From positions 3,597,001-3,661,000 of the forward strand of contig NZ_FMHW01000002.1 in assembly GCF_900090325.1 (NCBI RefSeq): a DNA stretch of 64,000 bases, written 5' to 3'. The notes below the pieces were generated by a model. It saw only the letters and a list, made by a program, of their open reading frames with translations. It was not told the DNA's origin and searched no databases. Source of the DNA: Micromonospora pallida (GTDB taxonomy: Bacteria > Actinomycetota > Actinomycetes > Mycobacteriales > Micromonosporaceae). The position numbers and the translations under genes are program-made. Positions 56,503 to 64,000 of this stretch are shown here, one piece after another. Position 1 is the first letter of the stretch. Every line of letters begins with the position of its first letter.

Positions 56503-56638
56503 GGTAAAGACCTTCCCATTGGCCACCCGTCCGACGGGGGGCGCCGGAGCGGAGGCGTGTTCTCACGTCCTGTACAGACCGCGGCGAGTCTAATCCCTGC
56601 ACCTGAGAACGCCGAACGCAGCTCGGATCACGTTCGCA

Positions 56639-57703
56639 TCACGGCTGATCGGGCTCGACGGAGAAGAGATCGGGCACGGGAGGGGCGCTCCCGCCAAATG
56701 TACCATTCGGCGGGATACGCCCCAGATGATGCCAGGCAGCCTCGGTCGCCACCCGGCCCCGGGGCGTGCGGGCCAGCAGGCCGGCCCGGACCAGGAACGG
56801 CTCGCAGACCTCCTCGACCGTGTCCGGCTGCTCGCCGACCGCCACGGCGAGGGTGGAGAGCCCGACCGGGCCACCCCGGAACGAGTCGACCAGCGCGGTC
56901 AGCACCGCCCGGTCCAGCCGGTCCAGCCCGAGCGCGTCCACGTCGTACACGGTCAGGGCGGCCCGGGCGGTCTCCACGGTGACCACGCCGTCGGCCCGAA
57001 CCTCGGCGAAGTCGCGGACCCGGCGCAGCAGCCGGTTGGCGATCCGGGGGGTGCCCCGGGAGCGGCCGGCGATCTCGGCCGCGCCGTCGTCGGTGATCGG
57101 TACGCCGAGGATGCGGGCCGAGCGGTGCAGCAGGGTCTCCAGGTCCGCCGGGGAGTAGAAGTCGAGGTGGGCGACGAAACCGAAGCGGTCCCGCATCGGC
57201 CCGGTCAGCAGGCCCGACCGGGTGGTCGCGCCAACCAGGGTGAACGGCTCCACGTCCAGCGGGATGGCGGTCGCGCCGGGACCCTTGCCGACCACCACGT
57301 CGACCCGGAAGTCCTCCATCGCGCTGTAGAGCAGTTCCTCCGCCGGCCGGGCGATCCGGTGGATCTCGTCGATGAAGAGCACGTCGCCCTCGGCGAGGCT
57401 GGTCAGGATCGCCGCCAGGTCGCCCGAGCGTTCGATGGCCGGGCCGCTGGTCACCCGGATGCCCGAGCCCAGCTCGGCGGCGACGATGTTGGCCAGGCTG
57501 GTCTTGCCCAGGCCGGGCGGCCCGGAGAGCAGGATGTGGTCCGGCGGGGAACCGCGCCGCATCGCCCCCTTGAGCAGCAGGTCGAGCTGGTCGCGGACGC
57601 GGTCCTGGGCGATGAACTCGTCGAGCCGCTTCGGCCGGACGCTCACCTCCAGGTCCCGCTCCGCGTCCTGGACGTACGCCGAGACGAGGCCGTTGTCGGT
57701 CAC
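56639..57703 (-). CDS. ruvB: Holliday junction branch migration ATPase RuvB
   Basis: 354-aa AAA+ motor of the RuvABC resolvasome. Walker [11 protein letters not shown], Walker B LFIDEIHR, sensor 1 [10 protein letters not shown], arginine-finger region GPMRDRFGF, and a C-terminal winged helix ([20 protein letters not shown]). GTG at 57703 behind GGAGGAGAC. 25 bp after ruvA. Confidence 0.97.
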   Translation of the reverse strand: MTDNGLVSAYVQDAERDLEVSVRPKRLDEFIAQDRVRDQLDLLLKGAMRRGSPPDHILLSGPPGLGKTSLANIVAAELGSGIRVTSGPAIERSGDLAAILTSLAEGDVLFIDEIHRIARPAEELLYSAMEDFRVDVVVGKGPGATAIPLDVEPFTLVGATTRSGLLTGPMRDRFGFVAHLDFYSPADLETLLHRSARILGVPITDDGAAEIAGRSRGTPRIANRLLRRVRDFAEVRADGVVTVETARAALTVYDVDALGLDRLDRAVLTALVDSFRGGPVGLSTLAVAVGEQPDTVEEVCEPFLVRAGLLARTPRGRVATEAAWHHLGRIPPNGTFGGSAPPVPDLFSVEPDQP

Positions 57704-57728
57704 GCTGTCTCCTCCCCCCGGGCGTCGG

Positions 57729-58331
57729 TCACCTGGTCCGGCCCAGCAGTCGGATCGCCTGCTTGAGCAGGACCGGCACCGGCGGGGTCGGGCCGTCCAC
57801 GGTCTCCGCCACGGCGGCCACCGCCTGGTCGGCCTGGCCCGCCGTCCAGCCCAGCCCGACCAGTGCCTGCCGGACCTGCTCGGGCCAGGCGCCGCTGGTC
57901 ACCCCGGCCGCGCCGTCCGGTCCGACGGCCACCGGGCCGATCCGGTCCCGCAGTTCCAGCACCAGCCGCTCGGCGCCCTTCTTGCCGATGCCCGGCACCC
58001 GGGTCAGCGCGGCGGTGTCGCCGTTGGCGATGGCCTTGCGCACCCCGTCGGGGGTGTGCACGGCCAGCACCGCCTGAGCCAGCCGGGGGCCGACCCCGCT
58101 GGCGGTCTGGAGCAGCTCGAACAGCGCCTTGGCGTCGTCGTCGGCGAAGCCATAGAGGGTGAGCGAATCCTCCCGGACCACCAGGCTGGTGGCGAGCCGG
58201 GTCTCCTGGCCGACCCGCAGCTCGGCGAGGGTGCCGGGGGCGCACTGCACGGCGAGGCCGACCCCGCCGACCTCCACCACCGCGTGGTCCGGACCGGTCG
58301 CGGTCACCGTGCCGCGCACGCTGGCGATCAT
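57729..58331 (-). CDS. ruvA: Holliday junction DNA helicase subunit RuvA
   Basis: 200-aa DNA-binding subunit. OB-fold N-domain ([21 protein letters not shown]), tandem helix-hairpin-helix motifs ([17 protein letters not shown] and [19 protein letters not shown]), and a flexible linker to domain III ([20 protein letters not shown]). ATG at 58331 after GAGGAGGAG; overlaps the ruvC stop by four bases. Confidence 0.97.
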   Translation of the reverse strand: MIASVRGTVTATGPDHAVVEVGGVGLAVQCAPGTLAELRVGQETRLATSLVVREDSLTLYGFADDDAKALFELLQTASGVGPRLAQAVLAVHTPDGVRKAIANGDTAALTRVPGIGKKGAERLVLELRDRIGPVAVGPDGAAGVTSGAWPEQVRQALVGLGWTAGQADQAVAAVAETVDGPTPPVPVLLKQAIRLLGRTR

Positions 58332-58855
58332 CGCGCTCCTCCTCGTCGTACCCGGTCGGCGGCGGCGGCCAGCTTCGAACGGGTGCCGCCCCGCCAGATG
58401 TGGCAGATGGCCAGGGCCAGCGCGTCGGCGGCGTCGGCCGGCTTCGGCGGCTCGGCCAGCCGCAGCAGCCGGGTCACCATGGCAGTCATCTGCGCCTTGT
58501 CCGCCTGGCCGGAGCCGGTGATCGCCGCCTTCACCTCGCTCGGCGTGTACGTCTGCACGGGCAGGCCGGCGCGCGCCCCGGCCAGCACGGCGATCCCGCT
58601 GGCCTGGGCGGTGCCCATCACGGTACGGACGTTGTGCTGGCTGAACACCCGTTCCACGGCGACGCTCTCCGGCCGGTGCTCGGCGACCAGCTCGGTGAGC
58701 GCCCGGTCGAGCAGCAGCAGCCGGCGCGGCAGTTCGTCGTCCGGGTCGGTGCGCACGACGTGGTACGCCACCAGCGTGCAGGGCCGCCCCGGCACGCCCT
58801 CGACCACGCCGACCCCGCACCGGGTCAGCCCCGGGTCGACGCCCAGCACCCGCAC
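58328..58855 (-). CDS. ruvC: crossover junction endodeoxyribonuclease RuvC
   Basis: 175-aa RNase H-fold Holliday junction resolvase. Acidic metal ligands in [11 protein letters not shown] (D), [11 protein letters not shown] (E) and the C-terminal [12 protein letters not shown] (D). GTG at 58855 with GGGGAGGAG. First of ruvC-ruvA-ruvB. Confidence 0.96.
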   Translation of the reverse strand: MRVLGVDPGLTRCGVGVVEGVPGRPCTLVAYHVVRTDPDDELPRRLLLLDRALTELVAEHRPESVAVERVFSQHNVRTVMGTAQASGIAVLAGARAGLPVQTYTPSEVKAAITGSGQADKAQMTAMVTRLLRLAEPPKPADAADALALAICHIWRGGTRSKLAAAADRVRRGGAR

Positions 58856-59096
58856 GCCGTCTCCTCCCCGAGCCGCCAGCAGTACGTGTGTTCGACACCC
58901 TACTGGTCGTCCCGACGGCCACCACCTCCGGACACGCCGGGCGTCCGACAGCGCCGGCGGGACGGTCCGGCCACCGGCGGGACACCCGGGCGCTGCGGGC
59001 GCGAAACGACGGAGCGTCAGTCCCACATAGCCGGGCCGTGGAGTATGTGCGGAGCAACCATGTGCCGTGGGGCACACAACTCGTAACTTCTGCGCC

Positions 59097-59879
59097 ATGA
59101 CGGCTGAACCCGTGGCGTTCCCCCACGTTGTCCAGGTCGACCTCACCGGTCGTACCGCGCTGGTTACCGGTGGTGGCAGTGGTATCGGCCGGGCATGCGC
59201 CCTGCGACTCGCCGCGGCCGGCGCGACGGTGCACGTGGTGGACGTCAACGTCGAGGCGGCCAAGGAGGTCGCCGACGAGGCGGGCGGGCGCGCCGAGGGC
59301 GTCGACCTGGCCGACCCGGAGGCGGTCGAACGGCTCGACACCGACGTCGACATCGTGGTGAACAACGCCGGCCTCCAGCACGTGGCCCCGGTCGCCGAGT
59401 TCCCGGTCGAACGCTTCGCCCACCTGCACCGGGTGATGGTGGAGGCGCCGTTCCGGATCGTCCGGCGGGCGCTGCCGCACATGTACGCCCGGGGTTGGGG
59501 ACGGGTCATCACCGTCTCCTCGGTGCACGGGCTGCGGGCCTCGGCGTACAAGTCGGCGTACGTGTCGGCCAAGCACGCCGTGGAGGGCCTGTCCAAGGTC
59601 ATCGCGTTGGAGGGCGCCGCGCACGGGGTCACCGCCAACTGCGTCAACCCGGCGTACGTGCGGACCCCGCTGGTGGAGAGTCAGATCGCCGAGCAGGCGG
59701 CCCGGCACGGCATCGGCGAGGACGAGGTGATCGACAAGATCATGCTGGCCCGGGCGGCGATCAAACGGCTGATCGAGCCGGAGGAGGTCGCTGAGTTGAT
59801 CGCCTATCTCTGCTCCCCGCCGGCGTCGTTCATCACCGGATCTTCAATCGCCCTCGACGGGGGCTGGACGGCCAACTAG
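59097..59879 (+). CDS. 3-hydroxybutyrate dehydrogenase-like SDR
   Basis: 260-aa classical [15 protein letters not shown] cofactor motif, [11 protein letters not shown] (characteristic of D-3-hydroxybutyrate dehydrogenases), catalytic SSVHGL Ser, and YVSAKHAV (Tyr/Lys). [10 protein letters not shown] and ALDGGWTAN at the end support this assignment. Interconverts 3-hydroxybutyrate and acetoacetate with NAD. ATG at 59097 without a ribosome binding site, but TAACTT lies 9-14 nt upstream, compatible with leaderless transcription. Followed 14 bp later by the PucR-type regulator. Confidence 0.87.
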   Translation: MTAEPVAFPHVVQVDLTGRTALVTGGGSGIGRACALRLAAAGATVHVVDVNVEAAKEVADEAGGRAEGVDLADPEAVERLDTDVDIVVNNAGLQHVAPVAEFPVERFAHLHRVMVEAPFRIVRRALPHMYARGWGRVITVSSVHGLRASAYKSAYVSAKHAVEGLSKVIALEGAAHGVTANCVNPAYVRTPLVESQIAEQAARHGIGEDEVIDKIMLARAAIKRLIEPEEVAELIAYLCSPPASFITGSSIALDGGWTAN

Positions 59880-59893
59880 GGGTGACCAGCACA

Positions 59894-61813
59894 ATGTCGC
59901 TCATGTCGTCGCCGATCGAGTTCCTGGAACTGCTCGCCCGGGAGGCCGCGGCCGTCGAGTTCGAGGGACCGCTGGTCGCCGCGCGCTCGGCCGGGCTGCC
60001 CGCCAACCAGATCGCCGAGCTCGAGCAGGCGAAGGTGCTGGCGCTGCGGGTACGCGCGCTGCTGGAACGGCGCCGCCGCCGCGAGATCGAGCTGTCCGGG
60101 CTGTACGACACGGCCAGTGACCTGGCCGGGCTGCGGGACTCCGACGACGTGCTGCGGGCCATCGTGCACCGGGCCCGGAACCTGCTCGGCGCGGACGTCG
60201 CGTACATGACCCTCAACGACGACGACCGGGGCGACACGTACATGCGGGTCACCGACGGGTCGGTCTCCGCCCGGTTCCAGCGGCTGCGGTTGCCGATAGG
60301 AGCCGGGCTCGGCGGTCTGGTGGCCCAGTCCGGCACCCCCTACGTGACCGCCAACTACTCCGAGGACGACCGCTTCCACCACACCGGCGAGATCGACGCC
60401 GGGGTGCGTGAGGAGGGCCTGGTGGCGATCCTGGGCGTGCCGCTGCGGCTCGGCTCGACCTCGATCGGGGTGCTCTACGCGGCGAACCGCTCCGCCCGGC
60501 CGTTCGCCCGGGAGGAGGTGGCCCTGCTGGTCTCGCTCGCCGCGCACGCCGCGGTGGCCATCGACACCGCCCGGCTGCTCGCCGAGACCCGGGCGGCGCT
60601 GGAGGAACTGTCGACGGCGAACACCACCATCCGGGCGCACAGCACCTCGGTGGAGCGGGCCGCGGCGGCCCACGACCGGATGACCGCGCTGGTGCTGCGC
60701 GGCGGCGGGGTGGAGGACGTCGCGGCGGCGGTCACCGACGTGCTCGGCGGGGCGCTGCTGGCGCTGGACGCCGAGGGGCGGCTGCTGGCCCGGGTCGGTG
60801 AGATCGACGAGCCGGACCGCTCGGACATGGTGGAGGCGGTGGCCGCGTCGCGGACCGAAGGACGCAGCGTGCGGCGGGGCCGGCTCTGGTACGCCGCCGT
60901 GGTCGCCGGCGCGGAGAACCTCGGCGCGCTGGTGCTGCGCCCGGAGGACGAGTTGGTCGACGCCGACCAGCGCATCCTAGAGCGGGCCGCCCTGGTCACC
61001 GCGTTGCTGCTGCTGTTCCGGCGGACCGTCGCCGAGGCGGAGGGTCGGGTCCGGGGTGAGCTGCTCGACGACCTGATCGCCCGGCCACTGAGCGACGCCG
61101 AGGCGCTGCACAGCCGGGGCCGACGGCTCGGCGTCGACCTGGACGCCGCGCACGTGCTGGTGGCGGTCGGCGACGACGCGTTCGCGTCGACCGGCTCGGC
61201 CCGGCAGCGGGTGGTCTCCTGGGCCACCACGTACGCCTCGACCCGGGGTGGGCTGGCCGCCGCGCGCGACGGGCGGGTGGTACTGATGCTGCCTGGCCAG
61301 GACGCCGGCGCCGCGGCCCGGGCGGTGGCCCGGGACCTGTCCCGGGTGACCGGCCGGCCGGTGACCGCCGGGGCGAGCGGACCGGCGCGCGGGCCGGCGT
61401 CGCTGGCGGCGACGTTCCGGGAGGCGGACCGCTGCCTGACCGCCCTCGGCGCGCTGGGCCGGATCGGCCAGGGCGCAAGCACCGCCGAGCTGGGCTTCGT
61501 CGGGCTGCTGCTCGGCGCGGTCGGCGACCGGGGCGACCGGGACGTGTCCCGGTTCCTCACCGACACCGTCGGCCCGGTGGTCGACTACGACGCCCGGCGG
61601 GGCACCGCGCTGGTGAAGACCCTGGAGGCGTACTTCGGGGTCGGCGGGAGCCTGGCCCGGGCGGCGGAACAGCTGCACGTGCACGTCAACACGGTCACCC
61701 AGCGGCTGGAACGGGTGGGGCAACTGCTCGGCCCGGACTGGCAGAAGCCGGAGCGGGCGCTGGAGGTGCAGCTCGCGCTCCGTCTGCACCGGCTCCGCGA
61801 CCCGGGCCGCTGA
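59894..61813 (+). CDS. GAF-PucR family transcriptional regulator
   Basis: 639-aa regulator (643 aa if GTG at 59882 is used). N-terminal coiled helices; a GAF sensor domain (about 90-240, LRDSDDVLRAIVHRARNLLGADVAYMT to LAAHAAVAIDTARLLAE); a middle region; and a C-terminal PucR-type HTH (GVGGSLARAAEQLHVHVNTVTQRLERV). Probably senses a small metabolite and controls the preceding dehydrogenase gene (inference). ATG at 59894 is 11 nt from AGGGG; the earlier GTG overlaps that site. Confidence 0.88.
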   Translation: MSLMSSPIEFLELLAREAAAVEFEGPLVAARSAGLPANQIAELEQAKVLALRVRALLERRRRREIELSGLYDTASDLAGLRDSDDVLRAIVHRARNLLGADVAYMTLNDDDRGDTYMRVTDGSVSARFQRLRLPIGAGLGGLVAQSGTPYVTANYSEDDRFHHTGEIDAGVREEGLVAILGVPLRLGSTSIGVLYAANRSARPFAREEVALLVSLAAHAAVAIDTARLLAETRAALEELSTANTTIRAHSTSVERAAAAHDRMTALVLRGGGVEDVAAAVTDVLGGALLALDAEGRLLARVGEIDEPDRSDMVEAVAASRTEGRSVRRGRLWYAAVVAGAENLGALVLRPEDELVDADQRILERAALVTALLLLFRRTVAEAEGRVRGELLDDLIARPLSDAEALHSRGRRLGVDLDAAHVLVAVGDDAFASTGSARQRVVSWATTYASTRGGLAAARDGRVVLMLPGQDAGAAARAVARDLSRVTGRPVTAGASGPARGPASLAATFREADRCLTALGALGRIGQGASTAELGFVGLLLGAVGDRGDRDVSRFLTDTVGPVVDYDARRGTALVKTLEAYFGVGGSLARAAEQLHVHVNTVTQRLERVGQLLGPDWQKPERALEVQLALRLHRLRDPGR

Positions 61814-61824
61814 GCCAGACCCGG

Positions 61825-63453
61825 CTATCCGGCCCCCGCCAGCTCGGACCGGCCGGTTCCGGGCGGCTCGGAACCGCTGCTCCCGGGCGGGCCGGAACCA
61901 CCACTCGCGGCCGGGTCGGAGTGATCTGTCCCGGTCGGGACGACGGAGCGGCCGGGCAGCCAGCGCAGCATGCCCAGCAGCCCGAGACCGGCCACGGCGG
62001 CGGCGAGCAGCGCCACCGAGTGCATGGCGGTGACGAAGGCCCGGTCCGCCGTGGCCAGCAGGGCGGTGGCGTCCGCGCCAAGCCCGGGCGCGACGCCGTA
62101 CGCCCCGGCAAGGGACCCCTCGGCTGCCTCCCGGACCCCGTCGGGCAGTTCCCCGGTGGCCGGCGCGACCCGGGCCCGGTAGACCGCGGCGAGCACCGCG
62201 CCGAGCACCGAGACCCCGAGGGCCGCGCCTACCTGCCGGACCGTGTTGGTGACCGCCGAACCGACGCCGGCCCGCTGGCGGGGCAGCGCCGCCAGGACCG
62301 ACTCGGTGGCCGGGGCGGTGATGTGCGCCATGCCCACGCCCTGGACCCCGAGCAGCACGGCGATCACCCAGATCGGGGTGGCCGCGTCGACCAGGGCCCA
62401 GCCCGCCAGCGCGACCGTGACCAGGCCCAGTCCGCCGCCGCAGACCACCCGGGCGCCGTACCGGCGGACCAGGGTGGCGCTGCGCGGGGCGAGGACAAGC
62501 TGGGCCAGGGCCAGCGGCAGGTAGAGCAGGCCGGTGTGCAGCGGCGAGTGGCCGCGCACCAGTTGCAGGTGGAACGCGCTGACGAACATCACCCCCGACC
62601 CGGCGAAGAAGACCAGGCCGACCAGGGCCACCGGGGCGGCAAACCGGGGCATCCGGAACAGTCGCACGTCCAGCGCGGGGTGCTCGGTGCGCCGCTCGTG
62701 CCAGCCGAACGCGACCAGCACGGCCAGGCCGCTGAGCACCGCCGCCCAGACCACCGGGCGGTCGAAGCCGTGCTCACCGCCGTCGATCACACCCCAGGTG
62801 AGGGTGACCAGGCCGACCACGGAGAGCCCCACGCCGGGCAGGTCGATCCGGCCGGGACGGGGATCGCGCGACTCGGGCACCAGCAGCGCCCCGGCGACCA
62901 GACCGGCGACCGCCACCGGCACGTTGACCAGGAAGACCGACCCCCACCAGAAGTGCTCCAGCAGGACGCCACCGAGGATCGGGCCGGCCGCCACGGCGAG
63001 CCCGACCGAGGCGGACCAGAACCCGATCGCCCGGGGGCGTTCCCGGGGGTCGAAGACGGTGGCGATGATCGACAGGGTCACCGGCATGATCGCCGCGCCG
63101 CCGAGGCCCATCACCGCCCGGGCCAGGACCAGGTGCGCCGGCTCCTGGGCGTACGCCGACAGCAGCGAACCCAGCCCGAAGACGGCGAGCCCGGCCAGCA
63201 GGAACCGCCGCCGGCCGTACCGGTCGCCGAGCACTCCGAGGGTGAACAGCAGCCCGGCGAAGACCAGCGTGTACGAGTTGATCGCCCACTCCAGCTCGGC
63301 CTGGCTCGCGCCGAGGCCGTGCACCGGATCGGCCAGGGTGCGCAGGGCGACGTTGAGGATGGTGGTGTCCATGACCACCAGGAGCAGGCTGACCACGGTC
63401 ACCCCGAGGATCGGCCACCGCCTCGGGTGCCCGGTGTTCGCGTACGCCGGCAC
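61825..63453 (-). CDS. DHA2-family MFS drug exporter
   Basis: 542-aa exporter, about 14 membrane segments: VVMDTTILNVALRTL (motif D1), GVLGDRYGRRRFLLAG (motif A), and GLAVAAGPILGGVLLEHFWW (motif C). The C-terminus is a low-complexity Ser/Gly/Pro/Glu tail. GTG at 63453 after AGGGGAGGC. Convergent with the PucR gene. Homologous to, but clearly different from, the exporter at 22565. Confidence 0.9.
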   Translation of the reverse strand: MPAYANTGHPRRWPILGVTVVSLLLVVMDTTILNVALRTLADPVHGLGASQAELEWAINSYTLVFAGLLFTLGVLGDRYGRRRFLLAGLAVFGLGSLLSAYAQEPAHLVLARAVMGLGGAAIMPVTLSIIATVFDPRERPRAIGFWSASVGLAVAAGPILGGVLLEHFWWGSVFLVNVPVAVAGLVAGALLVPESRDPRPGRIDLPGVGLSVVGLVTLTWGVIDGGEHGFDRPVVWAAVLSGLAVLVAFGWHERRTEHPALDVRLFRMPRFAAPVALVGLVFFAGSGVMFVSAFHLQLVRGHSPLHTGLLYLPLALAQLVLAPRSATLVRRYGARVVCGGGLGLVTVALAGWALVDAATPIWVIAVLLGVQGVGMAHITAPATESVLAALPRQRAGVGSAVTNTVRQVGAALGVSVLGAVLAAVYRARVAPATGELPDGVREAAEGSLAGAYGVAPGLGADATALLATADRAFVTAMHSVALLAAAVAGLGLLGMLRWLPGRSVVPTGTDHSDPAASGGSGPPGSSGSEPPGTGRSELAGAG

Positions 63454-63531
63454 GGCACGCCTCCCCTGCGATCCTGCCGGGGGCGGCGCGGTCGGATCCC
63501 GTCCCCAGCCTAGGCCGCCCGACCACCGACA

Positions 63532-63576
63532 GGGAACCGCCTCTGAGCAGGTTTTTCCTGCTCAGAGGCGGTTCCC
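63532..63576. terminator. strong terminator after livM
   Basis: Perfect 20-bp stem (63532-63551 / 63557-63576) with a TTTTT loop, downstream of the livM-like gene on the minus strand and ahead of the exporter gene. The loop T-run makes the hairpin exceptional in this GC-rich DNA. Confidence 0.85.
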
Positions 63577-63597
63577 GAGACGGTCGGGCGGAGCCCG

Positions 63598-64000
63598 TCA
63601 CTCGCGGCGGCCGGGGCGCCAACGGGCGGCCAGCGCCGCCACACTGCCCCAGATGCCGCGCCGGAACAGGAGCACGACCAGCACGAAGATGGTCCCGGTG
63701 ACCAGGTTGATCGCCGGAAAGCCGGAGAAGGACAGCCAGTCCTCCAGCCGCACCAGGATGCCCGCGCCGAGCACCCCGCCCCAGAGCGTGCCGATCCCGC
63801 CGAGCACCACGACGATCACCGCCTTGCCGGAGGTGGTCCAGTGCAGGGTCTCCAGCGAGACGAACCGGTGTCCGATGGCGAACAGGCCGCCGCCCAGCCC
63901 GGCGATGAAGCCGGAGAGGACGAACGCGGTCAGCTTGTACTGGCGGACCGGGTAGCCGAGCGCGCGGGCGCGGGCCGGGTTGTCCCGGATGCCGACCAGC
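63598..64000 (-). CDS. branched-chain amino acid ABC transporter permease LivM-like (partial)
   Basis: C-terminal 133 residues of an integral membrane permease; the start is beyond the right edge. The permease family marker IRDNPARARALGYPV is directly at the edge, followed by hydrophobic helices (LTAFVLSGFIAGLGGGLFA), VVVLGGIGTLWGGVLGAGIL, and a basic C-terminus. Imports branched-chain amino acids, amides or urea with LivH and LivFG, which should lie outside the window. Confidence 0.9.
   Translation of the reverse strand, partial: LVGIRDNPARARALGYPVRQYKLTAFVLSGFIAGLGGGLFAIGHRFVSLETLHWTTSGKAVIVVVLGGIGTLWGGVLGAGILVRLEDWLSFSGFPAINLVTGTIFVLVVLLFRRGIWGSVAALAARWRPGRRE

Overview
The window is about 64 kb of very GC-rich DNA. 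Most starts are GTG or ATG behind strong GGAGG-type ribosome binding sites, and third codon positions are almost always G or C. Gene content and order (ruvCAB-yajC-secDF-apt-relA, hisS, aspS, rarA, alaS-ruvX-mltG-aroE, aroC-aroK-aroB) point to an actinomycete, most likely Micromonosporaceae (Micromonospora or Salinispora type). The genus is an inference from gene content, not a database result. No rRNA, tRNA, CRISPR array, transposase or phage gene is visible. Both ends are cut: aroB runs off the left edge and a livM-type permease off the right edge.

Layout. 1-8 kb: shikimate/chorismate genes (aroB partial, aroK, aroC, aroE) on the minus strand, interrupted by a plus-strand metK of unusual codon use and a small membrane protein, followed by mltG and ruvX. 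8-16 kb: alaS, two small membrane proteins, a very large Pro-rich membrane protein, rarA and a 70-aa membrane protein. 16-19 kb: a GNAT acetyltransferase, then an MFS exporter with an ArsR-like regulator whose start codon abuts four 13-bp operator iterons. 19-25 kb: an RmlD-like reductase, an Sfp-type phosphopantetheinyl transferase, a FadE5-like acyl-CoA dehydrogenase, a DHA2 exporter and a hemerythrin protein.

25.3-36.3 kb: the most interesting part, a compact and apparently uncharacterised fatty-acyl biosynthetic cluster. It holds a membrane desaturase, a fatty acyl-AMP ligase, a FabH-fold ketosynthase with an altered catalytic triad, an SRPBCC protein, a ThDP-dependent acetolactate-synthase-like enzyme, a free-standing ACP, a CFAS-type SAM methyltransferase, a PuuB/DAO-type flavoenzyme, an extended SDR and a classical SDR. 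The likely logic (inference) is that a fatty acid is desaturated, adenylated and loaded onto the ACP (activated by the nearby PPTase). It is then extended or condensed by the ketosynthase and/or ThDP enzyme, tailored by methylation, amine or alpha-amino oxidation and keto reduction, and exported by a neighbouring MFS pump. No NRPS or modular PKS is present.

36.3-46.5 kb: aspS, a DUF998-like membrane protein, an MFS protein fused to a C-terminal ABM-like domain, a secreted streptogrisin-type protease, a secreted GDSL esterase, a divergent HxlR regulator/PaaI thioesterase pair, an acyl-ACP desaturase with a perfect operator palindrome in its leader, and hisS. 46.5-59 kb: an MBL-fold hydrolase, tandem membrane-anchored cyclophilins (one lacking the catalytic Arg), relA, apt, secF, secD, yajC, ruvB, ruvA and ruvC. 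59-64 kb: a 3-hydroxybutyrate-dehydrogenase-like SDR with a GAF-PucR regulator, a DHA2 exporter and the partial livM. Accessory blocks appear inserted between housekeeping genes that are normally close together.
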